Shown piece after piece: positions 44,267-53,615 of a stretch of 64,000 bases of DNA. A program made the translations under genes and the position numbers. Source of the stretch: Leisingera sp. ANG59. Lineage in GTDB: Bacteria > Pseudomonadota > Alphaproteobacteria > Rhodobacterales > Rhodobacteraceae. The notes beneath the pieces are model-generated. The model had not been told where the DNA came from, searched no databases, and saw only the letters and a program-made list of their open reading frames with translations. Positions within the stretch are counted from its first letter, which is position 1; each line of letters opens with the position of its first letter. The stretch is from positions 1 through 64,000 of the forward strand of contig NZ_WLCM01000021.1 of assembly GCF_013317235.1 (NCBI RefSeq), in the 5' to 3' direction.

Positions 44267-45727
44267 ATGGCCATCTCCGTTGACACCTTCTTTCTCAACC
44301 CAGACGCTCAGGGCACCCTGCAGGCGCAAATCCAGGAAATGATTGCCGAGGGCATTCTTTCGGGCCGCTTCCGGGTCGGAGAAAAGCTGCCGTCCTCGCG
44401 CAAGCTGGCCGCGCATCTGGGAATCAGCCGGATCACCGTGACACTGGCCTATACAGAGCTTTTGGCGAACGACTATCTCACCTCGCGCGGACGTTCAGGG
44501 TATTTTGTCTCCGACAATGCGCCGGTGCCGCCCTCCTACACACCGCAACAGAAATCCGGGGATACCGTAGACTGGGGCAAAGTGATGGCGCGCAGCTTCA
44601 CCGGCGGCGACACCCCCCGCAAGCCGCAAGACTGGCGCGAATACAGGTATCCGTTCATCTACGGTCAGGCAGACGCCTCTCTGTTCGACCACGCCAATTG
44701 GAGGCTCTGTGCGCTGCGCGCGTTGGGGCAAAAAGACTTCTCTGCACTCGCCAACGATTACTTCGATCAGGACGACCCGCTGCTGATTGAATACATCGCT
44801 CGGCACACCCTGCCGCGGCGCGGGATCACTGCACGGCCTGAGGAGATCCTGATCACGCTCGGCGCCCAGAACGCACTGTGGATCACCTGCCAACTGCTGC
44901 TGAACCGCGGGCGAAGGGCGGCAGTGGAAGACCCGGCGTATTACACTCTGCGCGATCAGGTTGTGCAGACCCGCTGCCAAATCGACTGCATCCCGGTGGA
45001 TGAGCGCGGGCTGCCGCCCGGAGATATTCCCGACGATACAAACGTCATCTTCTGCACCCCCAGCCACCAGAGCCCCACCACCTTCACAATGCCGATGGAG
45101 CGGCGCAAAGACCTGTTGCGGCGCGCCAGCGACATCGACGCCGTGGTTGTCGAGGACGACTACGAATTTGAGATGTCCTTCCTGGGCGCTCCCTCGCCTT
45201 CGCTCAAGTCCCTCGATACCGAAGGGCGGGTAATCTATGCTGGAAGCTTCTCCAAGTCGCTGTTTCCAGGGCTGCGGCTTGGCTATCTGGTCGGCTCGGA
45301 ACCCTTCATCCGGCAGGCCCGCGCTTTGCGCGCCAGCGTGCTCCGGCACCCCCCAGGCCATGTTCAGCGCACCGTCGCCTATTTCCTCTCGCTCGGCCAT
45401 TACGATGCGCAGATCCGCCGCATCGCCAAAGTTCTGCACGACCGCCGCGCCGTGATCGAGGATGCTATCCGCAAACACGAGCTGACCATTGCCGGGGTCG
45501 GCAGCTTTGGCGGTTCAGCTCTGTGGATGCAGGCGCCCGAAGACGTCGATGCGACAGCGGTGGCCGAGCAGCTGCGGGAGAAAAGCGTGATCATCGAACC
45601 AGGTGCGCCCTTCTTTGCCGCCGAACACCGGAAGCTGAATTTCTACCGGCTTGGCTATTCCTCGATTCCGGCAACCCGAATCGAGCCCGGTTTGGCCTTG
45701 CTGGCCCAAGCGCTTAAACAGCGCTGA
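44267..45727 (+). CDS. tauR: MocR-type taurine regulator TauR
   Basis: A 486-residue MocR/GabR-type regulator: an N-terminal GntR winged helix (about 15-85, with LPSSRKLAAHLGISRITVTLAY) fused to a fold-type I aminotransferase domain. The PLP lysine is K330 in GSFSKSLFPGLRLGY. It is expected to bind PLP and taurine and to activate tpa and xsc. ATG 44267 is preferred over GTG 44258 because AAGG lies eight bases before it. Context between tpa and xsc, and matching boxes upstream of both, support TauR rather than another MocR. Confidence 0.88.
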   Translation: MAISVDTFFLNPDAQGTLQAQIQEMIAEGILSGRFRVGEKLPSSRKLAAHLGISRITVTLAYTELLANDYLTSRGRSGYFVSDNAPVPPSYTPQQKSGDTVDWGKVMARSFTGGDTPRKPQDWREYRYPFIYGQADASLFDHANWRLCALRALGQKDFSALANDYFDQDDPLLIEYIARHTLPRRGITARPEEILITLGAQNALWITCQLLLNRGRRAAVEDPAYYTLRDQVVQTRCQIDCIPVDERGLPPGDIPDDTNVIFCTPSHQSPTTFTMPMERRKDLLRRASDIDAVVVEDDYEFEMSFLGAPSPSLKSLDTEGRVIYAGSFSKSLFPGLRLGYLVGSEPFIRQARALRASVLRHPPGHVQRTVAYFLSLGHYDAQIRRIAKVLHDRRAVIEDAIRKHELTIAGVGSFGGSALWMQAPEDVDATAVAEQLREKSVIIEPGAPFFAAEHRKLNFYRLGYSSIPATRIEPGLALLAQALKQR

Positions 45728-45765
45728 CAAATTTTCCTGGTTCAAAGGCCCACCAACCGGAAAAT

Positions 45766-45782
45766 TGATACGATTTGTATCA
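45766..45782. promoter_or_regulatory. TGATAC-N5-GTATCA inverted repeat between tauR and xsc
   Basis: Perfect six-base arms around GATTT. It overlaps the end of a longer imperfect hairpin (AATTTTCC...GGAAAATT, 45730-45766) that follows the tauR stop and may end that transcript. The 17-base palindrome is operator-like, 213 bases upstream of xsc and 94 before the distal TauR box. The regulator is unknown. Confidence 0.35.
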
Positions 45783-45875
45783 GCAAGCGGAACGTGATCA
45801 TTTTGGGTTCCCACCCGGCATGACCGGCTGAACCCTAAATGAAAAACCCGTCCGGCTATTTTCATGAGTCCAGTT

Positions 45876-45908
45876 TTGGACTTATCCCAGCGAAACAACT
45901 GGCCCTAA
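45876..45908 (+). promoter_or_regulatory. TauR-type box pair upstream of xsc
   Basis: TTGGACTTAT at 45876-45885 (8/10 to CTGGACTTAA) and CTGGCCCTAA at 45899-45908 have starts 23 bp apart, exactly the layout found at tpa. The proximal box ends 86 bases before the xsc ATG. Confidence 0.7.
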
Positions 45909-45994
45909 CCCAGCACCGCACTGCCCCCTAAACCAGAGTCAACTCCCGGCATTCTGGCCCGGGCGGAATATGCGTCTCACTCAGGAGCAAACCC

Positions 45995-47767
45995 ATGAAA
46001 ATGACCACCGAAGAAGCCTTTGTGAAAGTGCTTCAGATGCACGGCATCGAGCATGCCTTTGGTATTATCGGCTCGGCGATGATGCCGATCTCCGACATCT
46101 TCGAGCCGGCGGGCATCACCTTCTGGGATTGCGCCCACGAAGGCTCCGGCGGCATGATGGCGGACGGCTACACCCGCGCAACCGGCAAGATGTCGATGAT
46201 GATCGCGCAGAACGGCCCCGGCATCACCAACTTCGTTACCGCAGTCAAAACCGCCTACTGGAACCACACCCCGCTGCTGCTGGTCACCCCGCAGGCGGCG
46301 AACAAGACCATGGGTCAGGGCGGCTTCCAGGAAATGGAACAGATGCGCATGTTCGCAGACTGCGTGTGCTACCAGGAAGAAGTGCGCGACCCGTCCCGCA
46401 TGGCGGAAGTGCTGAACCGCGTGATCATGCAGGCAAAGCGCAACTCCGCTCCGGCCCAGATAAACGTGCCGCGTGACTACTTCACCCAAGTGGTCGACAT
46501 TGATCTGCCCGCCGTGGTTGACTTCGAGCGCCCCGCGGGCGGCACCGACGCGGTGAACGAAGCAGCAGAACTGCTGTCGAACGCCAAATTCCCGGTCATC
46601 CTGAACGGTGCAGGCGTTGTCATCGGCGGCGCGATCCCGTCCTCAATCGCTCTGGCTGAGCGTCTGGACGCTCCGGTTTGCGTTGGCTATCAGCACAACG
46701 ACGCCTTCCCCGGCTCGCACCCGCTGTTTGCAGGCCCGCTGGGCTACAACGGCTCCAAGGCCGGCATGGAACTGATCTCCAAAGCAGACGTCGTTCTGGC
46801 CCTGGGCACCCGCCTGAACCCCTTCTCGACCCTGCCGGGCTACGGCATCGACTACTGGCCGACCGACGCGAAGATCATCCAGGTTGACATCAACCCGGAC
46901 CGCATCGGCCTGACCAAGAAAGTCACCGTCGGCATCGTCGGCGACGCCAAGCAGGTTGCAGACACCATCCTTGAGAAACTCTCCGCCACAGCAGGCGACG
47001 AGGGCCGCGAAGAGCGCAAGGCGCTGATTGCGCACACCAAGTCCTCCTGGGCGCAGGAACTGTCCTCGATGGATCACGAGCAGGACGACCCCGGCACCAC
47101 TTGGAATGAGCGCGCCCGCGCAGCGAAGCCCGACTGGCTCAGCCCGCGCCGCGCATGGCGTGCAATCCAAGCCGGCCTGCCGAAGGATGCAATCATTTCC
47201 TCCGACATCGGCAACAACTGCGCCATCGGCAATGCCTACCCGTCCTTCGAGGAAGGCCGCAAGTATCTGGCCCCCGGCCTGTTCGGCCCCTGCGGCTATG
47301 GCCTGCCGGCGGTTGTCGGTGCGAAGATCGGTTGCCCGGACGTGCCGGTTGTCGGCTTCTCCGGTGACGGCGCCTTCGGCATCGCGGTGACCGAACTGAC
47401 CGCAATCGGCCGCGAGGAATGGCCCGCGATCACCCAGGTTGTCTTCCGCAACTACCAGTGGGGCGCGGAAAAGCGGAACTCCACCCTGTGGTTCGACGAC
47501 AACTTTGTCGGCACCGAGCTGGACACCCAGGTGTCTTATGCCGGCATCGCCCAGGCCTGCGGCCTGAAAGGTGTCGTGGCCCGAACTCAGGACGAGCTGA
47601 CCGAGGCGCTGCGCCAGGCCTGCGAAGACCAGAAAAGTGGCATCACCACCCTGATCGAGGCCATGATCAACCAGGAACTGGGAGAGCCCTTCCGCCGCGA
47701 CGCGATGAAGAAACCGGTTCAGGTTGCAGGCATCAGCAAGGACGACATGCGTCCGCAGAAGGTCTGA
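45995..47767 (+). CDS. xsc: Sulfoacetaldehyde acetyltransferase Xsc
   Basis: A 590-residue ThDP enzyme that phosphorolyses sulfoacetaldehyde to acetyl phosphate and sulfite. The N-terminal catalytic glutamate is E49 in CAHEGSGG, and GFSGDGAFG to FRNYQWGAEK (about 453-490) is the ThDP/Mg site. The stretch HGIEHAFGIIGSAMMPISDIF is distinctive for Xsc compared with acetolactate synthase. It heads a run of xsc, tauE-like and pta genes and has a TauR box pair upstream, so it should respond to taurine together with tpa. Confidence 0.95.
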   Translation: MKMTTEEAFVKVLQMHGIEHAFGIIGSAMMPISDIFEPAGITFWDCAHEGSGGMMADGYTRATGKMSMMIAQNGPGITNFVTAVKTAYWNHTPLLLVTPQAANKTMGQGGFQEMEQMRMFADCVCYQEEVRDPSRMAEVLNRVIMQAKRNSAPAQINVPRDYFTQVVDIDLPAVVDFERPAGGTDAVNEAAELLSNAKFPVILNGAGVVIGGAIPSSIALAERLDAPVCVGYQHNDAFPGSHPLFAGPLGYNGSKAGMELISKADVVLALGTRLNPFSTLPGYGIDYWPTDAKIIQVDINPDRIGLTKKVTVGIVGDAKQVADTILEKLSATAGDEGREERKALIAHTKSSWAQELSSMDHEQDDPGTTWNERARAAKPDWLSPRRAWRAIQAGLPKDAIISSDIGNNCAIGNAYPSFEEGRKYLAPGLFGPCGYGLPAVVGAKIGCPDVPVVGFSGDGAFGIAVTELTAIGREEWPAITQVVFRNYQWGAEKRNSTLWFDDNFVGTELDTQVSYAGIAQACGLKGVVARTQDELTEALRQACEDQKSGITTLIEAMINQELGEPFRRDAMKKPVQVAGISKDDMRPQKV

Positions 47768-47771
47768 GACC

Positions 47772-48518
47772 ATGGACCTGCCCTTTGACCTGTCCACCGG
47801 CCAAGGGGCATTTCTGGCCGCCGCGTTATTCGCGGCGGCCGTTATCCGGGGCTTTTCCGGATTCGGCTTTTCTGCGATCTTCATCATCCTGGCGGCATTG
47901 ATCACTAACCCGCTGCCTTTGATCCCTGTGGTGTTTTCCTGTGAAATTGCCATGACCGGCTTTCAGGCGCGCGACATCCGCCCCCACATCGACTGGCGAC
48001 GGGCCATCGCCCTTCTGGCTGGGGCCGCTGTAGCCACAGTTCCCGCAATCGCCATTATGGCGCGGCTGGGCGAACAGGAAGCACGCCTAGCAATCTCAAG
48101 CCTGATCCTGGTCCTGAGCCTGGTTCTCCTCAGCGGCTGGCAGCTGGAGCGTCCGGTGGGGCGAAACGGCAATGTGGGCGTGGGTGCCATCGCAGGCATC
48201 GCCAACAGTGCCGGTGTCGGCGGCCTGCCGGTGGCGGCCTTCCTGACCGCGCAGCCGGTTCCGCCTGCGGTGTTCCGGGCCACGATGATCGTGTTCCTGA
48301 CCGGCATCGACGTGATGGCGCTTCCGGTTATGGCGGCAACCGGGCTGGTCGGTCCGGAAACCCTGACCGGCATCCTGCTGGCCTTTCCGATTCTGGGCCT
48401 CGGCATCTGGGCCGGGTCCCACAGTTTCAAGGCGGTCTCGCAATCGCTGTTCCGCCGCGCAGTGGTGCTGATGCTGACCGCGCTGTCGCTGATCAATATC
48501 GCAAGGCTGGCGCTCTGA
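47772..48518 (+). CDS. TauE/SafE-family membrane transporter, probable sulfite exporter
   Basis: A 248-residue integral membrane protein with about eight helices in two homologous halves. GFSGFGFSA near residue 30 and GVGGLPVAAFL near 160 are the family's repeated glycine motifs. ATG 47772 is four bases past the xsc stop; the frame is open to 47724 inside xsc. Between xsc and pta the likely cargo is sulfite released by Xsc, as proposed for TauE/SafE proteins in sulfonate operons. Transport direction and cargo are inferred from context. Confidence 0.85.
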   Translation: MDLPFDLSTGQGAFLAAALFAAAVIRGFSGFGFSAIFIILAALITNPLPLIPVVFSCEIAMTGFQARDIRPHIDWRRAIALLAGAAVATVPAIAIMARLGEQEARLAISSLILVLSLVLLSGWQLERPVGRNGNVGVGAIAGIANSAGVGGLPVAAFLTAQPVPPAVFRATMIVFLTGIDVMALPVMAATGLVGPETLTGILLAFPILGLGIWAGSHSFKAVSQSLFRRAVVLMLTALSLINIARLAL

Positions 48519-48562
48519 CCGCCCGGCCCTGCCCCGAAACCGCTGTTACAGGACGCACACCC

Positions 48563-49591
48563 GTGACCCAGACCTTGTCCCCGCTTGAATTGCTGAAGGC
48601 CGAAGCCCCGGCGGACCGCCCCATTGTCGCACTGAGCGAAGGCACCGACCCCCGCGTGGTGGCCGGCGCTTTGGCCGCGCATCAGGCCGGCATTGCCGAT
48701 GTGATCCTGGTCGGCCCGCAGACAGAGGTCGAAGCCGCCCTGCAAACCGAAGGCGCCGAAGCAAGCGAAGGCGTTGTGATTCATGATCCGGTGACCTCAG
48801 AACTGACCGCAGCTTTCGCCGCAGAATATTATGAACTCCGCAAGCACAAAGGCGTTGATGAGGCTAAGGCCCGTGCCACCGCCGAAACTTCGCTGGTGTA
48901 TGCTGCCATGCTGGTCCGTCTGGGCCATGCCACCGGCACCGTCAGCGGCGCGGTGCACACCACCGGCGACGTAGTGCGCACCGCCATTCAGGTGATCGGA
49001 ATGGCACCGGATGCAGGTATGGTTTCCTCCTTTTTCCTGATGTACCCGCCCGAAGCTGCGCCAGGCGGTGCCCGTGCGATGCTTTATTCCGACTGTGGCC
49101 TTGTGATTGACCCCAATCCTGCCGAGATGGTCGCCATCGCTGCCGCCTCAGCCCAGTCAGCCCGTGCACTGCTGCACGTGGACCCGAAGCTAGCTTTTCT
49201 CAGCTTCTCCACCTCTGGAAGCGCCAAGCACCCCGCGGTCGACAAGGTGACCGAAGCCCTCAGGCTCTTCCGGGAAGCGTATCCCGAACTTCCGGCGGAT
49301 GGCGAATTGCAATTCGACGCCGCTTTTGTGCCTTCTGTCGGCCAAAGTAAGTCACCCGGCTCTAGCGTCGCAGGCCAAGCCAATGTGATGATTTTCCCAA
49401 ATCTGGACGCCGGCAACATCGGCTACAAGATCACCCAGCGTCTGGGCGGCTACTCTGCCATCGGCCCTGTGCTTCAGGGCTTGGCCAAACCCGCCAACGA
49501 CCTCTCCCGCGGCTGCAGCGCCGAGGATGTCACCCAGATTATCGCTGTAACCATTCTGCAGGCCAAAGCCAGTTCAGGACCAGAAAATTGA
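48563..49591 (+). CDS. pta: Phosphate acetyltransferase Pta
   Basis: A 342-residue PTA_PTB-type enzyme converting acetyl phosphate, the Xsc product, to acetyl-CoA. Conserved segments include TAETSLVYAAMLVRLGHATGTVSGAVHTTGDVVRTAIQ and NVMIFPNLDAGNIGYKITQRL. The start is GTG at 48563, 44 bp after the tauE-like stop. It is the short form lacking the N-terminal DRTGG domain of E. coli Pta. The 144 bp that follow have no gene. Confidence 0.93.
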   Translation: MTQTLSPLELLKAEAPADRPIVALSEGTDPRVVAGALAAHQAGIADVILVGPQTEVEAALQTEGAEASEGVVIHDPVTSELTAAFAAEYYELRKHKGVDEAKARATAETSLVYAAMLVRLGHATGTVSGAVHTTGDVVRTAIQVIGMAPDAGMVSSFFLMYPPEAAPGGARAMLYSDCGLVIDPNPAEMVAIAAASAQSARALLHVDPKLAFLSFSTSGSAKHPAVDKVTEALRLFREAYPELPADGELQFDAAFVPSVGQSKSPGSSVAGQANVMIFPNLDAGNIGYKITQRLGGYSAIGPVLQGLAKPANDLSRGCSAEDVTQIIAVTILQAKASSGPEN

Positions 49592-49735
49592 ACAATGGTT
49601 CCAAAAATCCGAACCCAACAAGAACACTATTCCCATTTTGAGGCGTTCCGTCTTACGGTCGCCAAAACCACCCAACAGGATCCGCCAATGCACGTCAGCA
49701 GCCAATCCTAAAGAAAGCATCCAAGGTTTCCTGTC

Positions 49736-50767
49736 ATGTCCATCTCATCCGCTGTCACATCGCTGCAATCAGGCGCCCTTAAGGAGAAGCTCCGCCTGCT
49801 TCTGCCGGGAGTGGCCGTCTCGGTTATTGTGGCCATCACCGCACAGTTCCTGGCCGAGCATTATGCAACACCCGCAATGCTGCTTGCGCTGCTCTTGGGG
49901 ATTGCCGTCAGCTTCCTGGGCGAAGAGGGCAAGACCGTTCCCGGCATCGCCTTCTCAGCCCGCTCGCTGCTGCGGTTGGGAGTAGCGCTGCTGGGCGTGC
50001 GGGTTTCCATGGTGCTGATGATGGGCCTGGGCTGGGACCTGATTGCCCTGGTGGTGGGCGGCGTGATTGCCACCATCTTCTTCGGCCTCGCCGTAGCACG
50101 GTTCTTTGGCCACAAGTGGCGCTTCGCCTTTCTAACCGCCGGCTCGGTCGCCATCTGCGGTGCTTCTGCAGCGATGGCAATCAGCGCCATCCTTCCTCGT
50201 GACGAACGCTCCGAGGAGCGGCTGATTTTTACCGTGATGGGCGTCACCGTGCTGTCGACCGTGGCGATGATCGCCTATCCGATCCTGGTAAACCTGCTGG
50301 AGCTGAACTCAATCCAGGCCGGCGTTTTCCTGGGCGGCACCATTCATGACGTGGCACAGGTTGTTGGCGCGGGCTTTTCAATATCCGAGCAGACCGGCGA
50401 CACCGCCACTCTTGTCAAACTGATGCGGGTGGCCATGCTGGCGCCGATCGTGCTGGTGGCCTCCCTGATGATCCGCTCCTTTGCCGAGCTGCCCAGTGAC
50501 GGCCAGCGCCCGCCGGTACTGCCAGGCTTTGTAATCGCTTTTCTTGTGCTGGCCGGGATCAACTCTTTCGGAGTGATCCCGCCGGCCATCACCGAATTCC
50601 TCAGCCAGTCGTCGCGCTGGCTGCTGCTCACTGCCATCGCGGCGGTGGGAATGAAGACAAACTTGAAACAGGTTCTGGCCGTCGGAGGCGCGGCCATTGC
50701 CCTGATCATCGTCGAAACTCTGTTCATTGCCGGGCTGATCCTGGCGGGGATCGAACTATTGACCTGA
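49736..50767 (+). CDS. YeiH-family putative sulfate exporter
   Basis: A 343-residue membrane protein of the YeiH/Cons_hypoth698 family with about ten helices. GSVAICGASAAMAISAI (about 138-154) and GTIHDVAQVVGAG (about 201-213) are the family signature. Homologues occur beside sulfonate dissimilation genes and are called putative sulfate exporters. Here it sits between pta and the sulfite dehydrogenase genes, fitting export of sulfate or sulfite. It ends 25 bp before soeA. Confidence 0.85.
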   Translation: MSISSAVTSLQSGALKEKLRLLLPGVAVSVIVAITAQFLAEHYATPAMLLALLLGIAVSFLGEEGKTVPGIAFSARSLLRLGVALLGVRVSMVLMMGLGWDLIALVVGGVIATIFFGLAVARFFGHKWRFAFLTAGSVAICGASAAMAISAILPRDERSEERLIFTVMGVTVLSTVAMIAYPILVNLLELNSIQAGVFLGGTIHDVAQVVGAGFSISEQTGDTATLVKLMRVAMLAPIVLVASLMIRSFAELPSDGQRPPVLPGFVIAFLVLAGINSFGVIPPAITEFLSQSSRWLLLTAIAAVGMKTNLKQVLAVGGAAIALIIVETLFIAGLILAGIELLT

Positions 50768-50792
50768 TCAGGGGAACCAGAAGGGAGGCCAG

Positions 50793-53615
50793 ATGACATT
50801 CCAGCAACCCCGGGTGGAGACTTCACCCCCCGTATCCGACGAGGTGCGGAAAACCACTTGCTACATGTGCGCCTGCCGCTGCGGCATCAATGTTCACATG
50901 AAGGACGGCAAGGTCGCCTATATCGAGGGCAACCGCGACCATCCGGTGAACAAGGGCGTGCTTTGCGCCAAGGGGTCAGCCGGGATCATGCAGGTCAACG
51001 CCCCCTCGCGGCTGAAAGCGCCTATGATGCGTACCGGGCCGCGTGGGTCGGGCCAGTTCAAGGAAATCACCTGGGACGAGGCACTTGCAATTGCGGTAGG
51101 CTGGATGGAGCCGATCCGCCACGAGGCACCGGAGCAGCTGGCCTTCTTCACCGGCCGTGACCAAAGTCAAAGCTTCACCAGCTTTTGGGCGCAAAGCTTC
51201 GGCACTCCAAACTATGCCGCGCATGGCGGATTCTGCTCGGTCAACATGGCGACCGCAGGCATCTACACCATGGGCGGCGCGTTTTGGGAGTTCGGCCAGC
51301 CCGACTGGGACCACACCAAGCTGTTCATGCTGTTCGGCGTGGCGGAGGACCATGACTCCAACCCAATCAAGATGGGCATCGGTAAAATCAAGAAGCGCGG
51401 CGCGCGGGTTATCGGCGTGAACCCGATCCGCTCCGGCTACAACGCGGTTGCGGACGACTGGGTCGGCATTACCCCCGGCACCGACGGACTGTTCATCCTG
51501 TCACTGATCCATGTGCTGATGAAGGCTGGCAAGATCGACCTCGACTACCTCAGCCGCTACACCAACGCGCCGGTGCTGATCAACGCCGAGGAAGGGCCAG
51601 AGGAAGGCCTGTTCCTGCGCGACGGTGACGGCAAGATGCTGGTGATCGACCGCAACACCGGCAAGCTGACCCCGTTTGACCAGCCCGGCGTGCGCCCGGA
51701 TCTGAGTGCAGTCTACGAGAAAGACGGCATCACCCACCGTCCGGTCTTCCATCTGATGGCCGAACGCTATCTGGCCGATGAATACGCGCCGGAAGCCATC
51801 GCCGGGAAATGCGGCATCCCGGCCAAGCGCATCCGCGCCATTGGCGGCGAACTGGCGCGCGTCGCCTTTGACGAGGCGTTTGAGCTGGATGTCGAATGGA
51901 CCGACTTCCGCGGCGAAAAACACACCAAGATGACCGGCCGCCCGGTCTCGATGCACTCGATGCGCGGGGTTTCGGCGCACGCTAACGGTTTCCAGACCTG
52001 CCGCGCGCTGCATGTACTGCAGATCCTGCTGGGCACCGTTGAGGTTCCCGGCGGCTTCCGCTTCAAACCGCCCTACCCCAAGCCGGTCGAAGCACACCCG
52101 ACCCCTCACTGTAAATCCACCCCCGACACGCCGCTGGACGGCCCGCACCTGGGTTTTGTCCGCGGCCCGGAGCATCTGGCGCTGAAGGAAGACGGCAGAC
52201 CTGCACGGATCGACAAAGCCTTTACCTGGGAAAACCCGATGTCGGCGCATGGGCTGATGCACATGGTGATCTCCAACGCGCATGCAGGCGATCCCTACAA
52301 GATCGACACCCTTTTCCTGTATATGGCCAACATGTCGTGGAACTCCTCCATGAACACCAAGGGTGTGATGGAGATGCTGACCGACAAGGATGAAAACGGC
52401 GACTACAGGATTCCGCATATCATCTACTCAGACGCCTATTCGTCGGAAATGGTGGCCTTTGCCGACTTGATCCTGCCCGATACCACCTATTTGGAGCGGC
52501 ACGACTGCATCTCGCTGCTGGACCGCCCTATCTGCGAGGCGGATGCGGCAGCGGATGCGATCCGCTGGCCGGTGATCGAGCCGGACCGGAACGTGCGCGG
52601 CTTCCAGACGGTGCTGATCCAGCTCGCCAACCGGATGAAGCTGCCGAATTTCACCAATGAGGACCGCTCCCCCAAGTGGAAGAACTACGCCGACTACATC
52701 GTCAACCACGAGCGGAAGCCGGGCATCGGCCCGCTGGCAGGCTTCCGCGGCGAGAACGGCGACAAGGAAGGCCGCGGCGAGGTGAACCCCGACCAGCTGG
52801 ACAAATACATCGAAAACGGCGGTTTCTACGTCGCCCACATCCCGGACGGCGCGGACTACTACAAACCTTGGAACACCGCCTATCAGGACTGGGCGGTGGG
52901 CATGGGCATCTATGACAGCCCGCAACCCTACTTGTTCCAACTTTACGTCGAGCCGATGCGCAAGTTCCAGCTGGCCGCCGAAGGCCACGGCGAGCGCCAG
53001 CCACCTGAGCACCTGCGACAGCGCGTGAAGGACGTGATGGACCCGCTGCCGATCTGGTACGAGACCGACCAGCAAGGCAACGAGGGCTTCACCGTCAACG
53101 CACTGACCCAGCGCCCAATGGCGATGTACCACTCTTGGGGCACTCAGAACGCCTGGCTGCGTCAGTTGCACGGCCGCAACCCGCTTTATGTGCCGACCAA
53201 GCTGATGCGCGAACACGGGCTGCAGGACGGAGACTGGGCCAAGGTCACCTCTCCGCACGGTGAAATCACCGTGCCGGTGATGGAGATGGCCGCGCTGAAC
53301 GGCGACACCGTCTGGACATGGAACGCCATCGGCAAGCGCAAGGGCGCCTGGGCGCTGGAGAAGGACGCGCCTGAAGCCACCAAGGGCTTCCTCTTGAACC
53401 ACCTGATCCACGAACTGCTGCCTGCGAAGGGCGATGGCATGCGGTGGGCCAACTCGGACCCGATCACCGGCCAGGCGGCCTGGTTCGACCTGAAGGTCAA
53501 AATCGAAAAAGCCGCCGCGCCGCAGGATCTGCAGGAAAGCCAGCCGGCCTTCCCGGCGCAGGAATCCCCGGTTGGCACCGGCCCGAAAGAACTGAAGTGG
53601 AAAGTAGGCAAATGA
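50793..53615 (+). CDS. soeA: Sulfite dehydrogenase SoeA, molybdopterin subunit
   Basis: A 940-residue member of the DMSO-reductase family. The N-terminal [4Fe-4S] ligands are C23, C26, C30 and C58. There is no twin-arginine leader, so the active site faces the cytoplasm as in SoeABC. It oxidises sulfite, here from Xsc, to sulfate and passes electrons to SoeB and SoeC. Adjacency to xsc, pta and exporters makes sulfite dehydrogenase much more likely than polysulfide or DMSO reductase. The stop overlaps soeB by ATGA. Confidence 0.9.
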   Translation: MTFQQPRVETSPPVSDEVRKTTCYMCACRCGINVHMKDGKVAYIEGNRDHPVNKGVLCAKGSAGIMQVNAPSRLKAPMMRTGPRGSGQFKEITWDEALAIAVGWMEPIRHEAPEQLAFFTGRDQSQSFTSFWAQSFGTPNYAAHGGFCSVNMATAGIYTMGGAFWEFGQPDWDHTKLFMLFGVAEDHDSNPIKMGIGKIKKRGARVIGVNPIRSGYNAVADDWVGITPGTDGLFILSLIHVLMKAGKIDLDYLSRYTNAPVLINAEEGPEEGLFLRDGDGKMLVIDRNTGKLTPFDQPGVRPDLSAVYEKDGITHRPVFHLMAERYLADEYAPEAIAGKCGIPAKRIRAIGGELARVAFDEAFELDVEWTDFRGEKHTKMTGRPVSMHSMRGVSAHANGFQTCRALHVLQILLGTVEVPGGFRFKPPYPKPVEAHPTPHCKSTPDTPLDGPHLGFVRGPEHLALKEDGRPARIDKAFTWENPMSAHGLMHMVISNAHAGDPYKIDTLFLYMANMSWNSSMNTKGVMEMLTDKDENGDYRIPHIIYSDAYSSEMVAFADLILPDTTYLERHDCISLLDRPICEADAAADAIRWPVIEPDRNVRGFQTVLIQLANRMKLPNFTNEDRSPKWKNYADYIVNHERKPGIGPLAGFRGENGDKEGRGEVNPDQLDKYIENGGFYVAHIPDGADYYKPWNTAYQDWAVGMGIYDSPQPYLFQLYVEPMRKFQLAAEGHGERQPPEHLRQRVKDVMDPLPIWYETDQQGNEGFTVNALTQRPMAMYHSWGTQNAWLRQLHGRNPLYVPTKLMREHGLQDGDWAKVTSPHGEITVPVMEMAALNGDTVWTWNAIGKRKGAWALEKDAPEATKGFLLNHLIHELLPAKGDGMRWANSDPITGQAAWFDLKVKIEKAAAPQDLQESQPAFPAQESPVGTGPKELKWKVGK

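Noticed and set aside
46643-47953. 436-codon minus-strand ORF opposite xsc
   Set aside because: Antisense shadow of the well-supported xsc gene.
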